Assembly: GCF_014633365.1 (NCBI RefSeq)
Contig: NC_068347.1
Span: 17,320,433 to 17,384,432, forward strand
Direction: 5' to 3'
DNA from: Diospyros lotus
Taxonomy: Eukaryota > Streptophyta > Magnoliopsida > Ericales > Ebenaceae
Length of the DNA stretch: 64,000 nt
A program made the translations under genes and the position numbers. Below, piece by piece: positions 23,801 through 35,800 of the stretch. Every line of letters starts with the position of its first letter. Positions within the stretch are counted from its first letter, which is position 1. The notes beneath the pieces are model-generated. The model was not told the origin of the DNA and did not search any database. It saw nothing but the letters and a program-made list of their open reading frames with translations.

Positions 23801-26800
23801 AGCACTTGCTAGTGGGGTGGTGACACCTAAGTACCAACTACAGTTCTGCTGAAATTTATATATGGGGAAACATGGCTGAAAAAATAATGTCAACTCATGT
23901 ATAGTTTATATACTTATAAAAATAAATAATTCAAATCCCCGTGCTTGAGGCATAGTGATGAAGGACAGAATAGTAAATTTTAGTAATTAGAATTGTTTAT
24001 TTTTGTCGTGAATCAAGTCAGAGAAATCAAGGCTTTGATTATATGTGATTAGTCAATATTTTGTAGATTTAAAGCTGTAATTAGGATGTGATTATGTCTA
24101 TGTTACTATAAATAGAAAATTACTGAATTAGGGGATTGGTTTCTATATTTAGGTAAGCATCTTCAGTATATATATACATATATATGTCTACCAGTTCAAT
24201 GAAAGATATTGCCATATTTTTCCACATGCTATCAGAGCCTAAGAAAACCTAGGACTCTCTTTTCAAGCCTTCATCACCAACTGCCCTCTCGCTGCTACCG
24301 ACAGCCTACCACCAGCGGCCTTCATTGCTGCCTAGCCTTGCCTGTTGCCTGCTACCACAGCCATCACTAGCAGCCTTCATTGCTGTGATAGTAATTTATT
24401 TCACATTCTGCTCTCAGCCCTTTCCATTAACTAGAGATGTTGGCCACCACTGGCAAAGTTAGTTCCCACGACACGAGAGACACCAACACCCCCGTTGCTT
24501 CAGCCGTCAGGAGAATTGCAGCAAATCAATGCTGCCTATCGGTTTGATGGGAAGAATTATCTCAAATGATCCCAGTTGATTTGAACCATTTTCAAAGGAA
24601 AAGGGAAGATTAGTCATATCATAGGGACTGGACCAAAGAAGGAAGATCCAGACCATGCAGCATGGGATGAAGAAGATTCCATGATAATTGCATGGCTTTG
24701 GAGTTTCATGGCACCCAAAATCAATGACACCTACATGTTTTTATCAACTGCCAAGGAGGTTTGGGAGTCTATTCAATAGACCTATTAGAAGGTTAAAGAT
24801 GCAGCCCAAATCTACGAATTAAAGACCAAAATAGCTTCAGCAAAGCAAGGGAACAAAACTATCACCAAGTATGCCAATTTCCTAAACGAACTCTGGCAAG
24901 AGATGGATCACTACCGGGTCATTGAGATGAAAAACAACGAAGATGCAGCCACCTTGAAAGCTTTCATAGAAAAAGATCGCACCTACGACTTCCTTGCAGG
25001 TTTCAATGTGGAGCATGATCAGGTGAAGGTTCAAATCCTAGGCAAAGATAACTTACCTTCACTTAATGAAGAGATTTCGATTATCCTAACAGAGGAAAGC
25101 AGGTGGGGTGTAATGTTAGAACCTATAACAGTTGAGGCCTCAACAATGGTGGCAAATGGACGAAAATGTGGATTTAAGAAGGACCAACAAATTGGAGAGA
25201 ATGGAAAAACAATTCCCAAAATCACAGGCAGTGACAACCGTGATAACCTGCGGTGTACTTTCTACAAGAAACCAAGGCATACTGCAGAGATGTGTTGGAA
25301 GTTGAATGGAAAGCCACCAAGCAAAGAATAGGGAAATAGAGGTGGACAACAGCATCGAAGCCGGGGGCAAGCCAATATGGCAACCCCACAAGGGGAAGAA
25401 CAAACCCACAAACCAAAGGAATTCAACAAGGAAGAGATTGAAAGGTTGTGGTACTTCCTAAGTACTCTTGACAAACCATCATCTTCAAGTAACTGCTCAT
25501 TGCTACACTTAGGTAAACCTTCAATTTATCATGCTTTAAATGCCTCGGCTACATTCTTTAAAGACTTATGGATTATTGACTCTAGAACCACTGACCATAT
25601 GACTCCTTCCTCCCGGTTTTTCCACTCACACTCACCCTATTCCAGCAATCGAAAAATTGCTACGACTGATGGTTCTTTGATCACAGTAGCTGAAATAAGA
25701 GAGATTAAAATGCTGGAAAGGAGAGATTAAAATTAGTCCTACCCTTACACTCAAAAATGTCCTTCACGTACCTAAACTGTCCACCAAACTATCCTATGAT
25801 GTCAATTGCAAAGTGATTTTTCTCCCTTCTTGCTGTTTGTTTCAGGACCAGGTGGAACCAGCCCTTAACATCCCTTTCAAAACCACATATACCCCCCAAT
25901 GACACCTTTTGGTTGCATCATTACAGGCTGGGACACCCTACTTTTTCCACTCTTAAAATTCTATTTCCTTCTCTATTTAAAGACCTAAATATTAGACAAT
26001 TTTATTGTGATATCTGTGAATTTGTCAAAGACAGACGTACTGTTTTTCCAACTAGTAATAATAGATGTCATCTTCCTTTGAATTAATTTATAGTGATATC
26101 TGGGATCCATCAACCATCCCAAATATTTATGGGGCATGTCGATTTGTTTCATTTATTGATGATTGCACAAGGGTTACCTAGGTCTTTTTTCTTAAATCTA
26201 AATCTGATGTGAATGACATTATTCCCAATTTCTTCTCTATGATCCAAAATCAATTTGGGGCACAAATCAAATGGTTTAGATCAAACAATCTAAGGAATTA
26301 CTTCAACCAAACCCTTTCTACCTATTTTCTACCTATTTCCTACAACGGGGAGTTATTCATGAGTCCTTATGTGTCCCCCCCCCCCCCCCCCCCCAAAAAA
26401 AAAAAGAATGGAGTTACAGAACTGAAGAACAACCATCTCCTAGATACAAGGCCTTGTTGTTTCAAAAAAATGTGCCTAAACAATTTTTGGGGGAAGCGGT
26501 CCTTACAACCACTCATGTCATCAACCGGTTACCCTCCGGAGTGTTACATTTTCAGACTCCTATGGCAATTTTATCCCAATTCTATCCTCACCTTCCTACC
26601 ACAAATCATCTTAGCCCTAAGGAATTCGGGTGTGTTTCATTTGTTCATGTTCACATCCCTGATCAAGGGAAATTGGATCCTAGAGCTATTAAGTGTGTCT
26701 TTATGGGCTATTCTTCTACACAAAAAGGGTACGAATGCTATCATCCTCCGACTAAAAAAATTTTGGTTTCTGCGGATGTTACCTTTGTTGAGGTTGAACC

Positions 26801-29800
26801 CTATTTTCCTCACCCTTATCTTCAGAGGGAGACCTCAAGTATGGAAGATAAGGATGAGTTGCTCCTTCCTAACTTATCATCAGCTCCTAAACCTCTGCTC
26901 AAACCTGCATCTGAACCTACTTTTGACCTACTGCCCGAACCTGCACTTGAACCTGCATCACAAACCCATTAACCTGAATCCTCCCTATAACCTGGTTTCC
27001 AAACTGAAGGGGGAAAGGCCACTATTGACAAACATTTTTCCCAAATTTACTCAAAGACTAATCCAAAACCTAAACCAAGTTTGCACCTATCATCAGATCC
27101 AACTTTTGGAATTTAGGTAATATCTCTTGGGTCACCTTCTAATGTTGATTCCATGATAGATATTGACCTTCCATAGCTCTAAGGAAAGAAATTAAAGAGT
27201 GCACGAAATATCCCTTATACCCACTCTCTCACTTTGTATCCTTTAAAAGATGCTCACCATCTCATAGAAGCTTCCTTCCCAACATACATACAACATCCAT
27301 TCCTACCACATTATCAGAGGCTTTAAATTATGAAAATTGGAGGAATGTTATGAACGTTGAAATGCAGGCCCTAGAGAAGAATAATACGTGGGAGATTGTG
27401 GATTTACCAAAAACAAAGAAACCAATTGGGTGCAAATGGGTCTTCACAATCAAGTATAAAGCAGATAGGACACTTGAAAGATACAAAGCTAGGATGGTAG
27501 TTAAAGGATACACCCAAACATATGGAATAGACTACCAAGAAAACTTTGCCCTAGTAGGCAAGATGAACACAGTGAGAATTTTCTTGTCCCTAGCAACTAA
27601 CTTTGGCTAGCCTTTACAACAGTTTGATGTGAATAATGCTTTCTTGCACGGAGACCTTGAGGAGGAAATTTACATGGACATATCCCCAGGATTCAATAGA
27701 AACAAAACTAAGGTTTGCAGACTCAAAAAGTCACTATATGGCCTGAAACAGTCACCTAAAGCATGGTTTGAGAGATTTTCTAAAGTAATGCAGGCCATGG
27801 ATTACAAACCAAGCCAAGGGGACCACAGCCTATTAATAAAACACTTAGGTTCAAGTTTTGTTACAACTATTATTGTTCATATTGATGACATTATAGTGAT
27901 AGGAAATCATGAAAATGAGAGGCAAAACTTGAGCAGATGTTTGGCTAAGGAGTTTGGGATCAAGGAACTAGAGAATTTGAAATATTTTCTAGGTATTGAA
28001 GTGGCATAGTCCAAACAAGGGATACTTATATCCAAACACAAGTATATCCTTGATCTTTTGTGGGACATAGAGAAAATGGCTTGCAAACCATCTAGCATCC
28101 CAATTGACCTTGATCACAAACTTGGTGAAGCTGAGGGAGATAGGGACATAGACAAAGAGGCATCTCAGAGGTTGGTTGGCAAGCTAATTTACCTAACTCA
28201 CACATGGCCGGATGTAGCCTATGTCATTAGCATAGTAAGTCAATTCATGCACAAACCCAAGGAACTTCACCCGCAAGTAATCTATAGAATTTTGCATTAC
28301 CTCAAAGGTACTCTAGTAGGAAAGGAAATTTTATTTTGGGGGGGGGGGGGGGGGGGGGGGAACTCACCTCTGCGACCTACATTGATTCTAATTATGCAAG
28401 CTCTATTGTTGATAGGAGGTCTACCACGGGATATTGTACTTTATTGGGAGAAAACTTGGTTACTTAGAGGAGTAAAAAGCAGCTTGTCGTGGTAAGGTCG
28501 AGTGCATAATCAAAATTCCGAGCAATGGCATAGGGTATATGTGAATTGTTATGGTTGAAGATTATTTTGAAAGATCTAAGACTCGAGTGGGATGGCCCTA
28601 TGAAACTTTATTGTGACAATAAATCAGCTATCAACAAGACCGAACAAAACACATTGAGGTTGATCAACATTTTATTAAAGAGAAATTAGACAGTGGTCTT
28701 ATCTACACACCTTATATACTAAGTGAATCACAGCTAACCGATGTTCTACCCAAGGGACTCAATAATCCGATCTTTCACAGGCTTATAGCCAAGTTGAGAA
28801 TAGACAATGTCCATTCACCAGCTTGAGAGGGAGTGTCGTGAATCAAGACAAAGAAATCAAGTTTTTAATTATATATGATTAGTCAATATTCTGTAGATTT
28901 AAAGCTATAATTAAGATGTGATTATGTCTATGTTACTGTAAATAGAAGATTACACAATTAGGGGATTTGTTTCCATATTTAGGTAAGCATCTTCCTTGTG
29001 TGTGTGTGTGTGTGTCTCCCAATTCAATGAAAGATATTGCCATTTTTCACAATTTATTTATTTGGTTTATTTTCCCATTTTCTTGTTTTTTATAACTTAA
29101 ATCAATATCACTAATCAATGTCAATAATCAAAGCTACCTACCTTAAATTACAATCTAAAAGAACTATTTATAGACAACTAAGAGATAAAATCTACCCTAA
29201 CTAGGATTTCTTAACCTAATCTAATTAGGATTCTACTAACTAAAGGAAACACAAAGATATTAAAAGAAATCAAAATAAAATAGGAAAATAAACAAATCTA
29301 ATTCCTAAAATTTACTATTCTGTCCTACATCACATAGATTCTCATATCAATTGCGATTCTATAAATGTGACAGATATTCATGATTATGTATTGTAATCAG
29401 CCTAGCTCACAAAAGCCATAAAAATAACAAAGCTAGGAAGGATGATTTCACCATACATAATATGCCAAAAGAACTTAGAAAGGGTACAGAAGAGAAACCT
29501 TGTACTGCCACCAAATTTTCTTCTTGACTTCATCATCAAAGGTGAATCCTCCAACAATTTCAGGCATAGTAATCAACCAAAATGCGGCAATGCTAGGGTC
29601 CCTCATGCTGTGGACAATATGCTGAAAAACAATATCAAATCTAAATATATAAGCAAACTAGACATCCAAACTGAACTAAAGAGCATGTATTATTAGAATT
29701 TAGATTGAAAACATGAATAGGAGACTTCCTTCCAAAAAGACAACCAAAAAAAAAAAAAAAGGAAGCATTGACACTTCATTGTGGTGCTGTACCAGTGGCT

Positions 29801-32800
29801 GTCAACTATAGGACATGGATATTCATCAGACATGCTAGGAAATAGTCCAGCAAGACAAATGGCATTTCCTATATTTTTATTATTATTTTCAGTTGTAGAC
29901 AAGTGTAAATTTTGGAACAACTAGTTAGACGTGACAGCCATGTGTCAGTGGACATGTCTAATCACAGCAGGTTTTAGTAAAGCCATGTGTCAGGTAGTAG
30001 ATGGGACAGCAGGTGTGAGGAAAGGGGTCTGAGGAGGACTGAGATATGATGGGAGAGAGGGAGAGAAGCGAGGGACCAAAGGCATGGTGGAGGCTATCAG
30101 TTCAATGTCCTTCAGGGAACCTGTTTCATCACCAGGAGAGTCTGAGAAGTTTTCAAGATATCTCAAGGGGTCGTGAGAAGCTCAGATGGAATTCTTAAGG
30201 CCATGATCGAGGTTCTAAACATTTTGTATCCCAGGTTTCAAATTACAGGGGTAGGTTTTTAGCAGCAAGGCTTTCAGTGCATCTAACTCGTCTTTGTTGA
30301 TTTCCTTCACCCGGTGGTTAGTAGACAAGTGCTATATTACACATTTGTAAAATGTGGAAGGGTGGTGGATATTGAAATTCCCAAAAAAAATTAGATTGAG
30401 GAATAAGCTTGAGTTCACTTTTATTTGTTTTGTTTTGCATCAGTGGAGAAGGTTGGGGTGGTGATTAACAGGCTCAATGGCTGCATGCTGTATGGAAGAA
30501 AGATTTTTGTTAGCGGGGTAGGAAGTCAGCAAATGAAAAGGAGCTTTCCAAAAAATTATTTGAGAGCCAAATATCTTGGGTGGTGGTTGGCAAGAATCGA
30601 GGTTATTTCCAGAAAATCTGGAGACAAGCTGGCAGGTTACCTGTTAGCCACAAATCATTTGTGGAGGTTGTTTAGGTCTCAGGTAACAAAGCTTACCTTT
30701 CTTCCGTTGGACAAAGATCGCCCCTGGTTGAGTTTCCGTGCAGTGGGATATGTGAAGGAGTTGACAATTATTCCTAGACTGCATGATATCTTTACTCAGG
30801 AAGGTGTTTATTCATGTCGAGTTAAATCTATGGGAGGTAAGATGATGCTACTGCCATTTGACAATGATAGTGTTATAAGAAGCATGCTGGGGGGGGGGGT
30901 GCTCCATGGTTGTCTCAATGGTTTGAATTGTGGGGGAGGCTATGCTGATCCTGACACTCTGCATAGAAGAAGACTGGAAGTGAGGACATGTACTAATTTT
31001 TACAAACTTTTGAACAAATATCAGTAAGTTATTGCAATGTTGATAGCTGCATTTTTTATATCAGAATTCAGGAAGAACCAGTTCTTCCTTCAGATCAGTT
31101 GCTTTGTTCTTGAGTATTTGACTTCAATCCAGCTCCAGCCAGCCAAGGTTCTGGTGACTGTTCATCTTCCTCATTTGCAGATCACTCTTCTTCAAATGGG
31201 ATGTTTTTGAATGAGGGTGTGCTCCATTTGGCGGGTAGTGACTCTTTGGTGTCTTGAGGAATGAGAAAATGTAAATGTTATTCCCAATTTTCAGCTGGAA
31301 AGCCAAGTTATGGGAAATTTAGGTGGGATGTCTGGGGAATTACTGAGTGTTAATGCTCTCTTGCGCTTTGATGTCTTTAAGGAGTTTATATTTCCAAGCA
31401 GGTCTCAAGTCAGATTGTGGTTTTCTGGGTCAAATATTGGCATGCATTGGGAGACTTTGGCCTTAGTTACAGTTCAAGCTGGCATTGGGTTTAATCTGAA
31501 CTTCTCAGGAAACCTGGTTTTCATTGCCCAACAGGTTGTGGTGGAACCGGTTCTGGGAGTAAAAATGATGTGAATGATAAAGATGTGAAGGCAAGGGTTG
31601 TCCAAGAGCATGTAATTCCAAGTCTTGGGCCAATTACTTGTTCAAGGGCTAAACAATTCCAAAAGAAACTTGAGTTATTTATTGGAAAGACTCCAGCCCA
31701 TTTGGAGGAGTTAAAGTTCAAAGTGAAGGATTTAAAGCCCAAATTAATCACATTGCTCGCTTGAAAGGTTAGTCACGAAACTAATTAGAGGGGTAATTTT
31801 GAAACTCCATAACTTTTGAATGGCTTGGAATTATGAGGCATGTCATATGTCAATAGAAAACTCAAGATCTCAACTACAACTTCCTATATTCATGGGCGTC
31901 GTTTCGACTTTCCAGCTGTATTTTATGACCATTTCAAGTTTAGAGGTCAGTATTCATTGGGTGGAGCGGGAATTGCGGATTTTGGGGCATCTTTTATATA
32001 TTTGTCTTTTCTTTTGGTTATTATGTCTTCCACATTTGAATTGTATCTTTTGCTTTAATTATTATGTCACCCATGCTTGGAGGGATGTTCCAAGACTAGT
32101 ATTTATATGTGTTTTTTGCTTTAATTATTATGTCACCCATGCTTGGAGGGATGTTCCAATACTAGTATTTATATGTATGATCTTGTAATGTTTTGAAATG
32201 AACATTTTATCAAGAAAGTGCTGAGAGCATTTTACCCTAATTCTTATCTAAGCAATTCACATTTGTTTAGTGGCGAATTTACTTGATTCTTATCACTCTT
32301 CCTTCTTCTATCTTAGAGTGTGGCAAATCAAAACTGGTATTTTCTTGTTTGTGGCAAATTTTCTTCTCAAACAAGGGTGCTAGTATTTCTTTTGTATTTT
32401 GGGCACATCAGAAAAGGGACAGACTGTTTTGGAACAAGGACGGCTGCAGAATCAGGTGATTTTCTGGTGCAGCTGCCTAAGGATAAGTTTTCACAGTCTA
32501 AGTTTAAGAGGCGGAAAAGGGGAGGCTTCCATATAACTTATCAAAGTTCTACAAGGCATAAGGGGAGGGCTTGTACTAACCAGGATACTTCAAATCTGGC
32601 TATTTCTGAAGTTGACAGTCCAATTGATAACAATTTGATTGGTGGTTTTCAATTTCTGGGAGAGGTGGACTCTCGCTGCAGCAATAGTAACTCAGTGGTG
32701 CATCCTGAAAGTCCTCCGGACGAAGTGGCCGAGGCTGAGGCCACTTGGTTCATTGGAAAGACATTGGATCTCTCAGCGAGAGGTGAGGAGGTCAGTGTTT

Positions 32801-35800
32801 TGAATTTAATAATTGCTAGGGAACATGCAGCTCAAGAGGAGTGGGTGGAAGGAAATGGTGGTGGTTTTCAAGAACAATAGCTGAATTTTACCATGAAGTT
32901 CTTGGACTAGAAGGTCAGGGGCCTCGGCTCAAGAATTACAAGGAGGGCAGTCCTAAAGTGGGGATGGAGAAAGAAGTTAAAACTTTATTGCCATTTTGGA
33001 AACAAAGTTGGAGTCCTATGGGGTGAAAATTCAGCAATTCGTGTCCTGGTTGGTTTTCCCTTGCTGGGATATGTGTGATTTTTAATTAAGTTTTGCAAGG
33101 ATTCAGAGAGAAGATGTGGGGTGGGCTCAGCTAGGGGCAGACTGGCCTTTTCCAGATACGTCATTTCTCCGCTCTTTTTGATATTCTGTTGCTGGGTCAC
33201 AGATTTACGTGAGCAAATGCAACTGTCTGTCAAATTCCTGATCTGATAAGTGAGTTCTCAATCGCTTGAGAATGGCGAGAGAAAGAGAGAAGAGAGAATT
33301 GAGAGAATCAGAGAGAAAGAGAGAACAAGAATTGAGAGGGAAATTAATTTTCAGATTTCATTCAACATGTGGGGGTAGGTGGAGATCAAATGTTTTTATA
33401 CTGATCTATGGCCTAAATGGGCACCAAAACGGTTATCCCACCCACTTGCTTAACAACTTGCCCGATAGCATGCTAGAACATTCCTCTAGCTATGTTTATC
33501 CGTGGCTTTTATTTACACAAGGCCTCAGCCAAATAGATCCAGAACTACAGCTTATTACATGGGTCCAATATTCAACTAACATCCAACTAACGTAACAATC
33601 CCCCCCCCCCCCCCCCCCCCTAAAGCATTTCTTGTCCTCAATGTGTAAGAGACTGGCAACGTACACTGGCAACGTTTGGAAACTGTCGGAGGAGGTTTGG
33701 AAGGTACTCCCAAGTGTTGTTGTCCTCATGGAGAGATGACCATTTGACTAGGACCTAGATGAAGGGGCCTCCATTTCTGCGGATTACTCTTCTTTCTAGA
33801 ATGGCTGACGACACGACATCCTCCTTTTCTTCTCTAGCCATGGGAGGCAGTGAGGTACTAAATCTCTGTGTACCCATGGCCTTCTTTAGGAGGGAAACGT
33901 GGAATATTGGGTGCATCTATGTTCCCTCCGGTAGTTGTAACCTGTAGGCCACTGTCCCTATTTTCTCTACTATGGGAAATGGCCCATAGTACTTAGGGCT
34001 TAGCTTGTTGATTGGTTGATGGGACAAGGCCTTGAGATGCTGTTGGCCAAGCTTTATGTAGACTTCCTCTCCCACTAAGAATACCCGTTCGCTCGTTTTC
34101 CTGTCGGCCATCTGCTTCATTCAATTTTATGCCTTGGCCAATTCCACTTTCACTAATCTCATAGCCTCCTGTCTTTGTTGCATGTAAGTTTCCACAACTG
34201 CCACAGTAGAGTGCTCGGCTAGGGCTGGTAGGAGCCTTGGTTTATAGCCATAGAGGGCCTCAAATGGTGTCGTCTAGATGGAGTTGTGGAAAGTTGAGTT
34301 GTACCACCATTGGGCAACTGCCAACCATTTGTGCCATCCCTTAGGTTGTAGGAAACTGGAACACCTTAAGTATAGTCCAAGGACTGATTCACCCTTTCTA
34401 TTTGGCCATTAGTTTCAGGGTGATAGGCTGTAGACATTAACAGCTTTGTGCCTAGCAATCTCATCAGCTCCTTCCAAAATAAGCTAGTAAATATTCGGTC
34501 CCTGTTTGAAAATATGGACTGTGGTATGCCATGCAGCTTCACCACACTATCCATGAATATCCTTGCTACTTCTTGTGATGTGAACAAGTGAGATAAACTA
34601 ACAAAGTGGCTGAATTTAGAGAACCTGTCCACCATTACCATAATGCAGTCCTTCCCTTTTGATTGCGGAAGGCCCTCTACAAAATCCATAGTGACATTAG
34701 TCCATGCTTGGTTCGGTAATGGTAAGGGTTGTAGAAGGCTCGGATGAGCCATTGTCTCATGCTTACACCTTCTGCACACATCACACTTCATCACATAGTC
34801 CCAAACATATTTCTTTAGCTGAGGCCAAAAGAATACCTGTTGTACCTGCTTATAGGTGTTTTGAATGCCAGAATGCCCTCCAATGGGAGACTCATGAAGT
34901 GCATGTAGGATTTTGCCCTTCAACTCTTCACTGTCCCCAATGATCAGTCTTCCTTTATACTAGATTACTCCATTGTTTAGTGAGTAATTTGGTCTGCTAT
35001 TGGCATCCACACTCAGTTGTTCCAATAACCCCTTGGCCCATTCTCCTTGTTGATAGCTGTTGGTCACTTCTTGTAGCCAATCTGGTACTACTGCTGAAAT
35101 GGCTTCACAAACTCCCTCTTCTTGGTAGCAAGATAAAGCATCTGCTGCTATATTTTTTTTCCTTTTCTAAATTGGATTACATAATCCAATCCCATAAGCT
35201 TGGCCATGCCCTTTTTCTGTAGTTGGGTGTGCAACCTTTGCTATAGTAAGAATTTGATACTTTCATGGTCAGTTTTTATAATGAATTTTCCCCCTTCCAA
35301 ATAGTGTCGCCATTTTTCTACTGCCATGAAGACTGCCATTAGTTCCTTCTCATAAATGCTAAGGCCTTGGTGTCTAGGGGCCAGGGATTGGCTTAAGAAG
35401 GCCAGTGGCCTACCATCCTGGGAAACAACTACCCATATTCCATGGTTGCTAGCATTAGTCTCTAGCACAAATGGCCTGTTGAAATCGGGTAGACCTAGCA
35501 CTGGAACTTCACTTAGGGCTCTTTTCAACTTCTCAAAACCTTCCCCCGCTTGAGGGTTCCATTTAAAACTGTCCTTTTTCAGCATCTCAGTTAGTGGTCT
35601 TCTTATTGTTCTATAGTTTCTTACAAACCTCTGGTAGTACCCCGTAAGTCCTAGGAACCCTCTCAAGGCCCTGATGTTGGGCGGTTTTGGCCATGCCACT
35701 ACTACCTCAATCTTCTTGGGATCTGTCCCTACTCCACCCCCTGAGATGATATGCCCCAAGTATTCCACTCGTTTTTGTGCGAAAGCACACTTTGATCTCT

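Larger units (their letters stand above)
24004..29051 (+). mobile_element. Ty1/Copia LTR retrotransposon, degenerate
   Basis: The LTRs are 24004-24226 and 28834-29051, both TGTCGTGAATCAAG...CACA. A primer site TGCTATCAGAGCCT at 24227 resembles the initiator-Met tRNA site. A purine tract GAGAGGGAG precedes the right LTR. The order gag, protease, integrase, RT, RNase H is that of Copia. Flanks ATTTT and ATTTA match at 4 of 5 bases. Many stops and frameshifts make it non-autonomous. It is antisense to the host gene, inside intron 7. Confidence 0.9.
23955..29333. mobile_element. Older TIR element split by the Copia insertion
   Basis: The left arm 23955-24003 begins GTGATGAAGGACAGAATAGT. The reverse complement of the right arm 29284-29333 begins GTGATGTAGGACAGAATAGT. 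The arms match over about 49 bp with few differences. Without the Copia element the unit is about 330 bp. Its minus strand has TCTATAAATAGTTC near 29162-29175. I interpret it as a MITE-like inverted-repeat element that was the target of the Copia. Confidence 0.6.
29925..33227 (+). mobile_element. L1-type LINE relic, 5' part with ORF1
   Basis: ORF1 (about 30250-32880, broken) begins with an RRM-like domain: [23 protein letters not shown] and [16 protein letters not shown] are RNP-type motifs seen in plant L1 ORF1. [20 protein letters not shown] and a variable acidic C-terminal part follow. Almost all of ORF2 is missing. The LINE resumes at 38831 after the Gypsy insertion. A Gypsy 3'-end fragment is embedded at 31559-32330. 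Same-strand as the Copia and antisense to the host gene. Confidence 0.7.

Noticed and set aside
26209..27120. 303-codon frame in the Copia element
   Set aside because: Out of frame with the integrase motifs found at 26454-26972; it has no family resemblance of its own.
30425..31027. Possible host RNA-binding protein with an RRM
   Set aside because: The RRM-like domain and following [16 protein letters not shown] segment are those of plant L1 ORF1, and the reading is broken and followed by other LINE sequence.
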